A stretch of DNA of 64,000 nt from JBGTFE01 sp049799955 (GTDB lineage Bacteria; Acidobacteriota; Blastocatellia; Pyrinomonadales; Pyrinomonadaceae): positions 25,987-89,986 of the forward strand of contig JBARIW010000032.1 of assembly GCA_049799955.1 (NCBI GenBank), written 5' to 3'. The notes below the pieces were generated by a model. That model had not been told where the DNA came from. It saw nothing but the letters and a program-made list of their open reading frames with translations, and made no database searches. How positions within the stretch are numbered: the stretch's first letter is position 1; each line of letters begins with the position of its first letter. The position numbers and the translations under genes are program-made. This document shows, in pieces, positions 35,989 to 45,312 of this stretch.

Positions 35989-36093
35989 TACCACAGGGAC
36001 ACAGAGACACAGAGAAAATGAAATAAAATTTAAAAGGCGAATTATTTTTCGACTTTTGTTTTAAAATCTCTGTGTCTCTGTGTCCCTGTGGTA
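35989..36093. repeat. Inverted repeat of 8-bp CACAGAGA words
   Basis: Arms 35989-36015 and 36067-36093 are perfectly complementary over 27 bp, of words CACAGGGA and CACAGAGA. It lies between divergent genes, 10 bp from the PLP enzyme start. A partial member of the same family is at 1007-1137. Confidence 0.93.
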
Positions 36094-36196
36094 AATACCC
36101 TTTTGACAAACAAAATAAAAAACCGATAATTCTTATTTACGGCGGAAGAATTTTTTCAAACAAAATCTTTCGAAACGGCATCGAAACGCTTTAATT

Positions 36197-36895
36197 ATGT
36201 TCGATTTTCAAAAAAAAGACCAGATTGCCTTCGGGCTTATATCGGCTGCGGACGACCGCGATATCGAAGTCGTTCGGCTGAAAACCGAATCGCGTCAGGG
36301 ATTATGGACGGAGAGCCTCAAATTGTTGCGCGATATTATTTTAATCATCGCCGTTTTTGTTCTTTTGGGCGTTTTCGTCGCGCAGCCGGTTGTCGTCGAA
36401 GGAACTTCGATGCTGCCGCAACTTCACGACGGCGAGCGTCTGCTGGTCAATAAACTGGTTTATTACAAATTCAAAAACGTCAGTTGGGGACACATCGAGC
36501 GCGGCGATGTCGTCGTTTTCTGGTATCCGAAAGAGCCGGATAAAAGCTACGTCAAGCGCGTCATCGGCTTGCCGGGCGAGATTGTCGAGATTCGAAGCGG
36601 AAAGGTTTATATCGACGGAACGCAGCTCAGCGAGCCTTATTTAGACACGGAACATAATCAAAACCTGCCGAATTATCCGTCGAAAAAGGTTGACGAGCAT
36701 TATTTTTTCGTGATGGGCGACAACCGCGACAATTCATCCGACTCGCGCATCTGGGGCTTGGTTCCCGAAAAATATATCTACGGCAAAGCGTTTTTTCGCT
36801 ACTGGAAACCGTCGAATATCGGTTTTATAAACCACGGCGAATATAATATCGAAGACGCTAAAACGGACGACATTCGCGCCGAAGGACAAGAATAA
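36197..36895 (+). CDS. lepB: Signal peptidase I
   Basis: A 232-residue peptidase. A membrane anchor (DIILIIAVFVLLGVFVA) is followed by the catalytic Ser in VVEGTSMLPQL and the general-base Lys in KSYVKRVIGLPGE; the box GDNRDNSSDSRIWG is also present. It removes signal peptides from exported proteins at the outer face of the inner membrane. Around 40 residues before the anchor are extra. It is followed by a hairpin repeat and then carA, an unrelated function. Confidence 0.95.
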   Translation: MFDFQKKDQIAFGLISAADDRDIEVVRLKTESRQGLWTESLKLLRDIILIIAVFVLLGVFVAQPVVVEGTSMLPQLHDGERLLVNKLVYYKFKNVSWGHIERGDVVVFWYPKEPDKSYVKRVIGLPGEIVEIRSGKVYIDGTQLSEPYLDTEHNQNLPNYPSKKVDEHYFFVMGDNRDNSSDSRIWGLVPEKYIYGKAFFRYWKPSNIGFINHGEYNIEDAKTDDIRAEGQE

Positions 36896-36900
36896 AAAAC

Positions 36901-36973
36901 GATGAATTAGGAACGATGAACGATGAATGAAAGACAATTTCTTCAGTTCATCGTTCATCGTTCCTAATTCATC
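36901..36973. repeat. Perfect inverted repeat of 7-bp GATGAAC words
   Basis: Arms 36901-36927 and 36947-36973 are perfectly complementary over 27 bp. It begins 5 bp after the lepB stop and ends 9 bp before the carA ATG. Same family as 4395-4467. Confidence 0.93.
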
Positions 36974-36982
36974 ATTCCAAAT

Positions 36983-38083
36983 ATGCATTTATCGAAAAAA
37001 GCGATTTTAATTCTTGAAGACGGGCGCGTGTTTCGCGGGCAGGCGTTTGGCGCGGACGGAGAAACTTTCGGCGAGATGGTTTTTAATACTTCGATGACCG
37101 GCTATCAGGAAATTTTGACCGACCCTTCGTATTCAGGGCAAATCGTCTGTATGACGTATCCGCACATCGGAAATTACGGCGTCAACGAAGAAGACGTTGA
37201 GTCGCGCCGACCCTGGGTAGAAGGCTTCGTCGTCCGCGAAGCGAGCCGGATTGCTTCGAACTGGCGCTCGACCGAAACGCTCGATTCCTACCTGAAACGC
37301 AATAAAATCGTCGGCATCGAACATATCGACACGCGCGCGCTTGTCCGCCATATCCGCGACAAAGGCGCGATGCGCGCTTGCGTTTCTACCGTCGATTTAG
37401 ACGAAAAAAACCTTCTGGAAAAAGTTCGAAATTCGCCCGAAATGAAAAACCGCGAGCTTGCCAGCGCCGTAACAATCGAAGACGCTTTCGATTTTCCCGC
37501 CGAAACGGAAGAAAAATTTCACGTCGTCGCTTTTGATTTCGGCGTAAAAACAAATTCCCTGCGCGAGTTTTCCAAATTCGGCTGTAAAGTTTCGGTCGTC
37601 CCGGCAGAAACTTCTGCCAGAGAAGTTCTCGCATTAAAGCCCGACGGAATTTTTCTCTCAAACGGTCCCGGCGACCCGAGTTCTATGAAAACGGTCGTCG
37701 AAGAAATTACAAAGCTGACCGAGAAACGCGTGCCGATGTTCGGCATCTGTCTCGGACACCAAATTCTCGGACAGGTTTTCGGCGGCGAAACTTATAAATT
37801 AAAATTCGGGCATCGCGGCGGAAACCAGCCGATAAAGGATTTAACGACCGGAAAAATCGAGATTGCCGCGCACAATCACGGCTTTGCGGTCGAAGCCGAA
37901 AGTCTGCCGCCGGAAGTCGAGATAACGCACGTCAACCTAAACGACAACACGGTTGCAGGCTTGCGGCATAAATCTCTGCCCGTTTTTTCGGTGCAGTATC
38001 ATCCCGAATCCGCGCCCGGACCGCACGATTCGGAGTATCTTTTCAAAAGATTTATCGAATTGATGGAAGATAAGAAAAATTAA
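36983..38083 (+). CDS. carA: Carbamoyl-phosphate synthase small subunit
   Basis: A 366-residue glutaminase subunit. The N-terminal CPSase_sm domain (FNTSMTGYQEILTDPSY) is followed by a class I glutamine amidotransferase domain with catalytic Cys in MFGICLGHQILG and the His-Glu pair in QYHPESAPGP. It supplies ammonia to the large subunit for arginine and pyrimidine synthesis. carB is not next to it in this window, which is uncommon. Confidence 0.96.
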   Translation: MHLSKKAILILEDGRVFRGQAFGADGETFGEMVFNTSMTGYQEILTDPSYSGQIVCMTYPHIGNYGVNEEDVESRRPWVEGFVVREASRIASNWRSTETLDSYLKRNKIVGIEHIDTRALVRHIRDKGAMRACVSTVDLDEKNLLEKVRNSPEMKNRELASAVTIEDAFDFPAETEEKFHVVAFDFGVKTNSLREFSKFGCKVSVVPAETSAREVLALKPDGIFLSNGPGDPSSMKTVVEEITKLTEKRVPMFGICLGHQILGQVFGGETYKLKFGHRGGNQPIKDLTTGKIEIAAHNHGFAVEAESLPPEVEITHVNLNDNTVAGLRHKSLPVFSVQYHPESAPGPHDSEYLFKRFIELMEDKKN

Positions 38084-38169
38084 CAGAGATGAAGAGGATA
38101 GTCAGGAATTAAAAGAAGATTTATTATTTTGTTTTTATCCCTTTCATCCTTTTCATCGCTGTTAATTTT
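38077..38169. repeat. Imperfect inverted repeat of GAAGAGGAT-type words
   Basis: Left arm about 38077-38101 and right arm about 38146-38169, complementary with several mismatches (AAAATTAACAG outside is exact). It overlaps the stop codons of two convergent genes. A more degenerate, possibly older copy of the ACAGGATAA family. Confidence 0.75.
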
Positions 38170-40387
38170 CTTTCGAAACGTCGCGCAGAAGCATCACGCT
38201 GTTTGCCGTAACGCCTTTTTCGTAAAACACTTTTTCGCCGTCTCTGGAAATTGCGAGGCGAAAAACAGAATCATTTTGCAAATCTTTTAATTTTGTCGCC
38301 GCTTTTCCGTCAACCGGCTGAAGCCAAAAGCTTTCGACATCGTTTTTTCTGACCGCTAAAAGCAAATTTTGCCCGTCTTTTTTCCAATCGAAAAGAGGCA
38401 AACCGTCCGGCGTTTCGATTTGTTTTAAAATCTCGCCGCTTTCGGCTGAAAGAATCGTCAATTTCAGATTTTGATTTTCGGCGTCGGGAAAATAACACGC
38501 AATCGTTTTTCCGTCAGGCGAGATTTTTGGAAAAACTGTTGTTTTGCCGGTTAATTTCGCGGCGTCTTTTCCGTCCGAAGACATTTTCCAGAGCGTTTGT
38601 GTAAAAATGCTTTCGGAAAGCGCGGTGTAAAAAATCTGTTTGCCGTCGGGCGACAAGTTTATCGAAAAAACGTCTTGATTTTCGGTTAGTTTTTGCGGAT
38701 TTGCGCCGTCGAAATTCATTCGCCAGACGCTCATCGCGCCGGAGCGATTCGACAAAAAATAAATAAAACCGCCATCGGCTGAAACTTTCGGCGAGATGTC
38801 CGCGCTGGCGTCGGAAGTTAGCTGTTTCTGCCCGCTTCCATCGGCGTTTATCAGCCAAATATCGGCGTTTCCGCCCGTTGTCGTCGAATAAACGATTTTT
38901 CCGTCCGGCGTCCAATCCGCGCCGAGCGGCAAAAGGCTTTCGTCGCCGGTCTTCGTCAAAATCTGCGCGGATTTTTCAAAATCATTAATCGGATTGACCG
39001 TAAAACTCGTTATTTTATTTGACTTTACGGCGACCAGAGAATTTGCGTCGTCCGTCAGGCTGATGCCGAAAACCCCGTTGACGCCGTTTTCCAAAAGTCG
39101 CGCTTTGCCTTCGGGAAACGATACGAACCAGACTTCGTCGGTCAGATTCGGCGATTTCGCGCCGTATGCGACAAACGCGATTCCGCTCGAATCTTTCAGC
39201 CAGACGGTTTGACCAATCCACAGCCAATTCTGCGGCGTCAGAGATTTTTGCTCGCCGCTCGCCGCATCGACGACGATAATTTCCATCGGTTTTTCCGCGC
39301 TCGTTTTGGAATTTACCGCGCACGAGATGAATTTTCCGTCAGGCGAAAAAGCCACGTTTAGAAAGCCTTCACCGAATTTGCGCGTTGCCAGTTTTCGCTC
39401 GTTTGCGCCGTCAATGCCGGCGATTATCAGAGCAGTTTCCTTTTGCTGCGGGTAGCGGCGAATGAAGGCAATTTCTTTTTTGTCGTTTGAGACGGAAACC
39501 GCGCTGTCGATGTCTTTGACGATTTGCCGCGCCGCGCCGCCTAAAATCGGGATTTTATAAAGCTCGCCCTGCTTGGAGTTTTTCGGATAAACCGCGTAAA
39601 AAACGTAATCGCTTTCGGGCGAAAAAGTAACGTCGATAAATCTTCCTTCAAATTTCGGCACGATTTCGAGCGAGCTTGCTTCTTCGATTTGCCGCATAAG
39701 CAGACTTTCGTTTTCGCCGCTTTTTTTGACCAGCGCGAGATATTTCCCGTTCGGCGAGATTACGGCGCGATTGATGTCGGCGTCGGAAAATAAATTGCTG
39801 ATTTTGAATTTCTGAAACTTCGATTCGGCAAAATTCGGTGTTTTCAAAAAGTAGCGCAAAGCGAAAACGCTTGCTGTCAAAACGATTAAGCCAACGCCGA
39901 AAATTAAATATTTTTGTGTGAAAGATTTGTGCGAAATCGGTTTTGTAACAATCGCCGTCCCGGATTTTTCCGCGTCCTTCGAGTCGTGAATTTCTTTCTG
40001 CTCGGCGACGATGTGCGTCCGCGTTCGTTTTTCGACGACGAAAAATTCTTCGTCGCCGGAGATTTCCCTGACATCGGCGACAAAGCGATAGCCGCGTCGC
40101 GGAACGGTAACGATAAATTCCCTGTCTTTCTGAAATGCGGCGAGAGTTTTCCTCAAGGTAAAAATATTTTGCGAAAGCGTCGATTCTTCGACGAACGTTT
40201 CAGCCCAGACTTCATCGAGAAGAACGTCTTTGCCGACAATCTCGCCGCGATGTTTTATCAGCACGAGAAGCGTCTCAAAAGCCTTCGGCGTGAGCGAAAC
40301 CAGTTTGTCCGAATGCCACAGGCACTTTTGATTTGTGTCGACGCGAAACTCGTCAAATTCGTATAAAGCTAATGTTTTCTTATTCAT
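38162..40387 (-). CDS. Winged-helix regulator fused to membrane helix and TolB-like propeller
   Basis: A 741-residue one-component regulator. Residues 8-105 form an OmpR/CadC-like winged helix (LTPKAFETLLVLI, ESTLSQNIFTLRKTL, VPRRGYRFVADV). A membrane helix lies at about 170-190 (FGVGLIVLTASVFALRYFL). The rest is a PD40/TolB-type beta-propeller with repeated SPDGK motifs and should face the periplasm. It probably senses an external ligand and binds DNA while membrane-bound. Such fusions are abundant in Acidobacteriota. Its targets are unknown. Confidence 0.9.
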   Translation of the reverse strand: MNKKTLALYEFDEFRVDTNQKCLWHSDKLVSLTPKAFETLLVLIKHRGEIVGKDVLLDEVWAETFVEESTLSQNIFTLRKTLAAFQKDREFIVTVPRRGYRFVADVREISGDEEFFVVEKRTRTHIVAEQKEIHDSKDAEKSGTAIVTKPISHKSFTQKYLIFGVGLIVLTASVFALRYFLKTPNFAESKFQKFKISNLFSDADINRAVISPNGKYLALVKKSGENESLLMRQIEEASSLEIVPKFEGRFIDVTFSPESDYVFYAVYPKNSKQGELYKIPILGGAARQIVKDIDSAVSVSNDKKEIAFIRRYPQQKETALIIAGIDGANERKLATRKFGEGFLNVAFSPDGKFISCAVNSKTSAEKPMEIIVVDAASGEQKSLTPQNWLWIGQTVWLKDSSGIAFVAYGAKSPNLTDEVWFVSFPEGKARLLENGVNGVFGISLTDDANSLVAVKSNKITSFTVNPINDFEKSAQILTKTGDESLLPLGADWTPDGKIVYSTTTGGNADIWLINADGSGQKQLTSDASADISPKVSADGGFIYFLSNRSGAMSVWRMNFDGANPQKLTENQDVFSINLSPDGKQIFYTALSESIFTQTLWKMSSDGKDAAKLTGKTTVFPKISPDGKTIACYFPDAENQNLKLTILSAESGEILKQIETPDGLPLFDWKKDGQNLLLAVRKNDVESFWLQPVDGKAATKLKDLQNDSVFRLAISRDGEKVFYEKGVTANSVMLLRDVSKEN

Positions 40388-40666
40388 AAATGGTTTGAGA
40401 AGTCTTTGAGAAAAATTTTAAAAATCTTTCAAGACTTCGCGCAGAAAAATTATTTATAGTTGCACTCGATGAGGCGGGCAATCTAAAGACATCAGCAGAA
40501 ACGACAAGCAACGCTAGACGCTTTGGCGAGTTTGCTTCATCAATCTAATTTGTATGAAACATACTTAAAGCTAAGAAAAGACCCGATTTTTGGGAATAAA
40601 ATTTTTCGAAGTTCGTGTCTTTCTTAAAACAATTTTCAAACAAATCCGCGATTTAGGCAAATATTT

Positions 40667-40921
40667 ATGCGAAAAACCCGAACGGAATTAGTAATTGAAA
40701 CGAGCGAAATCTTTATTATCAAGCACCGACGGCATCTGGTTCGCGCGTGGTGCAAAGACTGTCGCCGTCAGGTCAGCCTGATTCCGCCTTCGGAAGCCGC
40801 GATTCTGACTTTTCAGGATACAAACGAGATTTACTCGCTGATTAATAAAAATCTGGTTCACTTTCGCTTTTTCGGAAAAAAAACTCCGTTCGTGTGCCTG
40901 ACATCGCTTTGTTTGATTTAA
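40667..40921 (+). CDS. Small Cys-containing protein, possible HTH DNA-binding type
   Basis: An 84-residue protein: HRRHLVRAWCKDCRRQVSLI (a CxxC pair), then PPSEAAILT..TNEIYSLINKNLVHF and a terminal VCLTSL. The layout recalls small acidobacterial proteins that combine a CxxC element with an excisionase-like helix-turn-helix (SxEAA..L...ifrlie...lHF). The match is from memory and not strong. It lies 43 bp before a TPR gene and may be co-transcribed. Confidence 0.55.
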   Translation: MRKTRTELVIETSEIFIIKHRRHLVRAWCKDCRRQVSLIPPSEAAILTFQDTNEIYSLINKNLVHFRFFGKKTPFVCLTSLCLI

Positions 40922-40964
40922 GGATGAGACGAAAAAGCATTTAGTTGCAAAAGGAGAAAAATTT

Positions 40965-41873
40965 ATGAGGAAACATTTTATAGTTATCGCAATTTTTATT
41001 TTTATCGCCGGTTTCGCGCTGAATATACAAGCGCAGCAGCAAAAGCCTTCGCCGAAGATGATGGCGGCGAATGAATTATACAAACAGCAGAAATGGCAGG
41101 AAGCGGCGCAGGCTTTCGGCGACGTTTTAAAGGACGAGCCGAACAACGGTCGCGCGTGGTATCTGCTCGGCTCGACGCTTCACGTCCTCGGCAAATACGA
41201 GCAGGCGATTGACGCGTTTCAGAAAAATTACGCCATCGCGCAAAATCCGAATTCACTTTATAACATCGCCTGCGCTTATTCGCTTTTGAAGCAGACGGAC
41301 AAAGCGTTTGAATGGATGGAAAAGGCTTTGTCCGGCGGCGCGGCAATTTTTGTAAATCTGGATACGGACAAAGACCTCGACAATATTCGCGCCGACGCGC
41401 GTTACAAGAAAATGACCGAGCTTGCCGACCGCCAAAAAAGACCTTGTATTTATTCGGCGGAAGCGCGGCAGTTCGATTTCTGGGTCGGCGATTGGGATGT
41501 TTACAACACTGCCGGACAAAAAGCCGGAACAAATACGATTCAGCTTTTCTCGGACGGCTGCGGCTTGATGGAAAACTGGACGAGCACCGTTGCGGGCGAC
41601 GGCAAAAGCATAAATTATTACGACGCGAGCACGCAGAAATGGTATCAAAACTGGATTGGAAGCGGCGGCGGCGCGCTTCGTTATTCGGGAAATTTCAAAG
41701 ACGGCGTGATGCGCTTTGAAGGCGAAACCGTTTCCGGCGGCAAAAAAACCCTGCAAAAATTAACTTTCACGAAAATTGACGAAAATACCGTCCGGCAGCT
41801 TTTCGAAGCCTCGACCGACGATGGCAAAACGTGGGCTGTAACCACTGACCTGAAATACGTCAAAAGAAAATAA
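40965..41873 (+). CDS. Exported TPR protein with DUF1579-like C-terminal domain
   Basis: A 302-residue protein with AAAGGAG ahead of the ATG. A signal peptide (IAGFALNIQAQQQ) is followed by about three TPR units (residues 35-135) and a beta-rich domain (165-302) with QFDFWVGDWDVYN that resembles DUF1579 and the protein at 32425-32964. Probably a periplasmic scaffold or binding protein. A terminator follows directly. Confidence 0.8.
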   Translation: MRKHFIVIAIFIFIAGFALNIQAQQQKPSPKMMAANELYKQQKWQEAAQAFGDVLKDEPNNGRAWYLLGSTLHVLGKYEQAIDAFQKNYAIAQNPNSLYNIACAYSLLKQTDKAFEWMEKALSGGAAIFVNLDTDKDLDNIRADARYKKMTELADRQKRPCIYSAEARQFDFWVGDWDVYNTAGQKAGTNTIQLFSDGCGLMENWTSTVAGDGKSINYYDASTQKWYQNWIGSGGGALRYSGNFKDGVMRFEGETVSGGKKTLQKLTFTKIDENTVRQLFEASTDDGKTWAVTTDLKYVKRK

Positions 41874-41884
41874 TCTCACGATTC

Positions 41885-41921
41885 GGGAAATGCCGCCGCT
41901 CCCGGAGGCATTTCCCTTTTT
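41885..41921 (+). terminator. Intrinsic terminator
   Basis: Stem GGGAAATGCC/GGCATTTCCC with a 12-nt loop and five T residues following, 11 bp after the TPR gene stop. A textbook rho-independent terminator. Confidence 0.9.
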
Positions 41922-42207
41922 ACTTCTCCCCGAAGCTTCCTTTTCAAAAATTATTCGCAAAAAATCGCCTGTTTTCACCAACTTTTCGCCTCTGGCGTTT
42001 GAACATTGACGGTCAAATCGGCAATAATAACCCTTTTTGAATCTTCATAAATTTTTAACAATAGAGATGATAAATTATCGTGGAACTTTGATTAGTTCTT
42101 ATTTTAACGCACGGAATATGCTCTTGGAAGATATAAGCTTGTATAAATAATTAATATTCCAAAGGCTTTAATACAGTAATTTATTCATAAAAATAGGTGG
42201 TTTTTTA
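41922..42207. other. AT-rich region upstream of the pyrophosphatase gene
   Basis: No gene or word repeat is seen here. It should hold the hppA promoter. TTGACG occurs at about 42007 with TAATAA about 13 bp later, which is too close for a standard pair, so I do not call a promoter. Confidence 0.4.
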
Positions 42208-44394
42208 ATGGAATCTACAATTCTTTATCTAATCCCGGCATTAGGGATTTTTGGATTAGTCGTTATGGCATTTAAATCTTCATGGGTTACCAAACAGGCG
42301 ACCGGTGAAGAAAATATGGTCGAGCTTTCGACTTATATTGCTGAAGGCGCGATGGCGTTTTTGAAAGCAGAGTGGAAAATTTTAGCTTATTTCGCAATCG
42401 TTGCGGCAATCGTTCTCGGGTGGTCGGGAACATTGGTTGAAACTTCTTCTCCCGTAATCGCAGTTTCATTTATTATCGGCGCGGTCTTGAGCGCGACTGC
42501 CGGATATTTCGGGATGAACATTGCGACAAAAGCGAATGTCAGAACAACGCAGGCGGCGAGAACCGACCTTAAAGGCGCGCTTAAAGTAGCCTTTACCGGC
42601 GGAACGGTCATGGGACTCGGCGTTGCCGGTCTGGCGGTTTTAGGGCTGAGCACTTTATTTATAATCTTCTATAAAATCTATGTCGTGAACACCGGCGGCT
42701 CGGTAAACGGCGCGGCGATGGAAAAAGCGATTGAAGTTCTTGCCGGATTTTCTCTCGGCGCTGAATCAATCGCTCTTTTTGCCAGAGTCGGCGGCGGTAT
42801 TTACACAAAAGCGGCTGACGTTGGCGCAGACCTTGTCGGTAAAGTCGAAGCGGGAATTCCTGAAGACGACGTTAGAAATCCGGCGACTATTGCCGATAAC
42901 GTCGGCGATAACGTCGGCGACGTTGCCGGGATGGGAGCCGACCTTTTCGGCTCTTATGTGGCGACAATTCTGGCAACAATGGTTCTCGGACGCGAGATTG
43001 TCGCCAGAGACCAATTCGGCGGTCTTTCTCCGATGCTTCTGCCGATGGTTATTGCCGGACTTGGAATTATATTTTCCGTTATCGGTTGTTCACTCGTCAG
43101 AATTTCGGACGATAAAGGCAACGTTCAAAAAGCGTTGAATATCGGGAACTGGACTTCGGTTATTATTACGACAATCGCCTGTTACTTTGTGGTCATGTGG
43201 ATGCTTCCCGCAAATATGACTCTGAGAGGTCATAACTTCACAAACACGGGTGTTTTTCTGGCAATCTTAGTCGGCTCGATTGTCGGCGCGCTGATGAGTA
43301 TTGTTACGGAATTCTATACATCGATGGGCAAACGTCCGGTCAACTCAATCGTCCAGCAATCCGGCACGGGCGCGGCGACAAATATTATCGGCGGTCTTTC
43401 CGTCGGGATGGAATCGACTTTAGTTCCGACGCTTGTTCTGGCATCGGGCATTTATTTATCTCACTACTTTGCCGGTTTATACGGCGTTGCGATTGCCGCC
43501 GCAGGAATGATGGCGACGACGGCGATGCAGCTTGCAATCGACGCTTTCGGACCGATTGCCGATAACGCCGGCGGCATTGCCGAGATGAGCAGGCTGCCGA
43601 AAGAAGTCAGGGGCAGAACGGATATTTTAGATGCCGTCGGAAACACGACAGCCGCGACAGGTAAAGGTTTTGCAATCGCTTCGGCTGCGCTGACGGCTCT
43701 GGCATTGTTTGCAGCCTATGTCGGTCTTGCCGGTATCAGCTCGATTGATATTTATAAAGCCGACGTTCTGGCAGGATTATTCGTCGGCGGAATGATTCCC
43801 TTTATCTTTTCTTCGCTTTGTATTGCGGCAGTCGGTAAAGCGGCAATGGCGATGGTCGAAGAAGTCAGACGGCAATTTAGAGAAATTCCGGGAATTATGG
43901 AGTACAAAGCGAAACCGGAATATGATAAATGTGTCGCTATTTCGACTCAGGCATCTCTCAAAAAGATGATGCTTCCGGGCGCAATCGCTTTGCTTACTCC
44001 GGTCATCGTCGGGTTTATTTTCGGACCGGAAGTTCTCGGCGGTTTACTGGCAGGCGTTACCGTTTCGGGCGTATTGATGGGAATGTTCCAGAACAATGCC
44101 GGCGGCGCGTGGGATAATGCGAAAAAATCATTCGAAGCGGGCGTAGAGATTAACGGGAAAATGGAATACAAAGGCGGCGAAGCTCATAAAGCGAGCGTTA
44201 CGGGCGATACCGTCGGCGACCCGTTCAAAGATACATCTGGACCTTCGATGAATATCTTAATCAAGCTGATGAGTATCGTCGCCCTGATTATTGCCCCGCA
44301 TATCAGCGTCAACAAAACTCCTCACAAAGCGGAGATAACTCCGAAAGTTACAATCGAACAAACAGTTAAAGTTCCTACCGAAAAGAAACTGTAA
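42208..44394 (+). CDS. hppA: K+-dependent membrane-bound ion-translocating pyrophosphatase
   Basis: A 728-residue protein with about 16 membrane helices. The pyrophosphate-binding site appears as DVGADLVGKVEAGIPEDD and ADNVGDNVGDVAGMGADLF; a second acidic cluster is near GGAWDNAKK. In NTTAATGKGFAIA the Ala-Ala-Thr-Gly pattern marks the K+-dependent branch (K+-independent enzymes have Lys here). It uses pyrophosphate energy to pump H+ or Na+ across the membrane. AGGTGG precedes the ATG. The pumped ion cannot be decided by eye. Confidence 0.95.
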   Translation: MESTILYLIPALGIFGLVVMAFKSSWVTKQATGEENMVELSTYIAEGAMAFLKAEWKILAYFAIVAAIVLGWSGTLVETSSPVIAVSFIIGAVLSATAGYFGMNIATKANVRTTQAARTDLKGALKVAFTGGTVMGLGVAGLAVLGLSTLFIIFYKIYVVNTGGSVNGAAMEKAIEVLAGFSLGAESIALFARVGGGIYTKAADVGADLVGKVEAGIPEDDVRNPATIADNVGDNVGDVAGMGADLFGSYVATILATMVLGREIVARDQFGGLSPMLLPMVIAGLGIIFSVIGCSLVRISDDKGNVQKALNIGNWTSVIITTIACYFVVMWMLPANMTLRGHNFTNTGVFLAILVGSIVGALMSIVTEFYTSMGKRPVNSIVQQSGTGAATNIIGGLSVGMESTLVPTLVLASGIYLSHYFAGLYGVAIAAAGMMATTAMQLAIDAFGPIADNAGGIAEMSRLPKEVRGRTDILDAVGNTTAATGKGFAIASAALTALALFAAYVGLAGISSIDIYKADVLAGLFVGGMIPFIFSSLCIAAVGKAAMAMVEEVRRQFREIPGIMEYKAKPEYDKCVAISTQASLKKMMLPGAIALLTPVIVGFIFGPEVLGGLLAGVTVSGVLMGMFQNNAGGAWDNAKKSFEAGVEINGKMEYKGGEAHKASVTGDTVGDPFKDTSGPSMNILIKLMSIVALIIAPHISVNKTPHKAEITPKVTIEQTVKVPTEKKL

Positions 44395-44406
44395 AGGATA
44401 ATTTGA

Positions 44407-44469
44407 ACCGCAGAGACGCAAAGACGCAGAGATTTTTAAATTTTCTCTGCGTCTTTGCGTCTCTGCGGT
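44407..44469. repeat. Perfect inverted repeat of 8-bp GACGCAGA words
   Basis: Arms 44407-44432 and 44444-44469 are perfectly complementary over 26 bp. It lies between hppA and yjbQ, ending 12 bp before the yjbQ start. A copy of the same words forms the outer arms at 18912-19045. Confidence 0.93.
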
Positions 44470-44481
44470 AAAATATCGTTT

Positions 44482-44874
44482 ATGAAAACTCTGCAAGTTC
44501 AATCAAACAAGCGCGAGGAAATGGTAGAAATTACTTCGGAAGTCGAAAAACATCTGCTCGAATCCGAAGTCAAAGAAGGAATCTGCGTTCTTTTTACGCA
44601 GCATACGACCTGCGGCTTAACCGTCAACGAAAACGCCGACCCGGACGTGAAACACGATATGCTTTTGTTTCTGAAAAACACGATTCCGCAGTTTTATGAA
44701 GGTTTCAGGCATTTTGAACACAACTCCGACGCGCATATCAAATCAAGTCTGGTCGGCTCAAGCGTTACCGTTCCCTTTGAAAACGGCAAACTTCTGCTCG
44801 GTCGCTGGCAGGGGATTTATCTGTGCGAATTCGACGGCGCGCGTGAGAGAAAAGTTTTGATGAAGATTATTTAG
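44482..44874 (+). CDS. yjbQ: YjbQ/UPF0047 family protein
   Basis: A 130-residue protein from ATG 44482; a longer frame starting in the repeat is rejected. The family signatures FTQHTTCGLTVNENADPDV and SSLVGSSVTVPF, then LGRWQGIYLCEFDG, are all present. E. coli YjbQ has weak thiamine-phosphate synthase activity; the true role is unsettled. Its TAG stop codon is the first part of the next hairpin repeat. Confidence 0.92.
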   Translation: MKTLQVQSNKREEMVEITSEVEKHLLESEVKEGICVLFTQHTTCGLTVNENADPDVKHDMLLFLKNTIPQFYEGFRHFEHNSDAHIKSSLVGSSVTVPFENGKLLLGRWQGIYLCEFDGARERKVLMKII

Positions 44875-44947
44875 CCACGAACAAACACGAAATTTCACGA
44901 AATAAACTACTTCTTTTTCGTGTTCCTTCGTGTTCCTTCGTGGCTAA
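44871..44947. repeat. Inverted repeat of 10-bp CACGAA words, supplies a stop codon
   Basis: Left arm from 44871 (TTAGCCACGAACAAACACGA) and right arm 44917-44947 with TTCC changes; same family as 8500-8568. The repeat's TAG at 44872-44874 is the stop codon of yjbQ. It ends 6 bp before the stop of the convergent small gene. Confidence 0.92.
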
Positions 44948-44953
44948 TTTTTT

Positions 44954-45172
44954 TCAGTGATGATGCTCGTCGGCGACTTCGCGCAGCTTGGAGATGTCGA
45001 GAATCTTCGTGTATTCGTCAAAATGAAACATCGTCTCGTCCTTGCAGTGCTCGCAGTAATAGGTGATGTCTTCGCCGAGATACATGTCCTTCATATAATA
45101 CGCAATCATACAGCCGTAACAGCGCTGGATGCGCTTGCCGAACTGGTCTAAAACTTCCTGTTTGTTTTCCAT
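44954..45172 (-). CDS. Small putative zinc-binding protein
   Basis: A 72-residue protein with two Cys pairs (CYGC and CEHC) and a C-terminal His cluster (DEHHH). The spacing suggests a zinc ribbon. I do not recognise the family. It is convergent with yjbQ. Confidence 0.6.
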   Translation of the reverse strand: MENKQEVLDQFGKRIQRCYGCMIAYYMKDMYLGEDITYYCEHCKDETMFHFDEYTKILDISKLREVADEHHH

Positions 45173-45312
45173 CCTTTTAAAACTCTAAATTATTTAGGCG
45201 GAAAAACCAAAATCATATTTCGCTGATACGTTTTCACGACAAACTGCGCGTTTATCTGTGAGGAGCGAAAAAATTTCGCCGGATAATTTATAAAAGGAGC
45301 AATTTATACAAA

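Noticed and set aside
42000..42060. A sigma-70 promoter for hppA at TTGACG
   Set aside because: The spacing to the nearest -10-like hexamer is about 13 bp, too short to call.
44257..44502. A - strand open frame containing ETQRRRENLKISASLRLCG
   Set aside because: This peptide is the well-known translation of an intergenic hairpin repeat and lies antisense to hppA.
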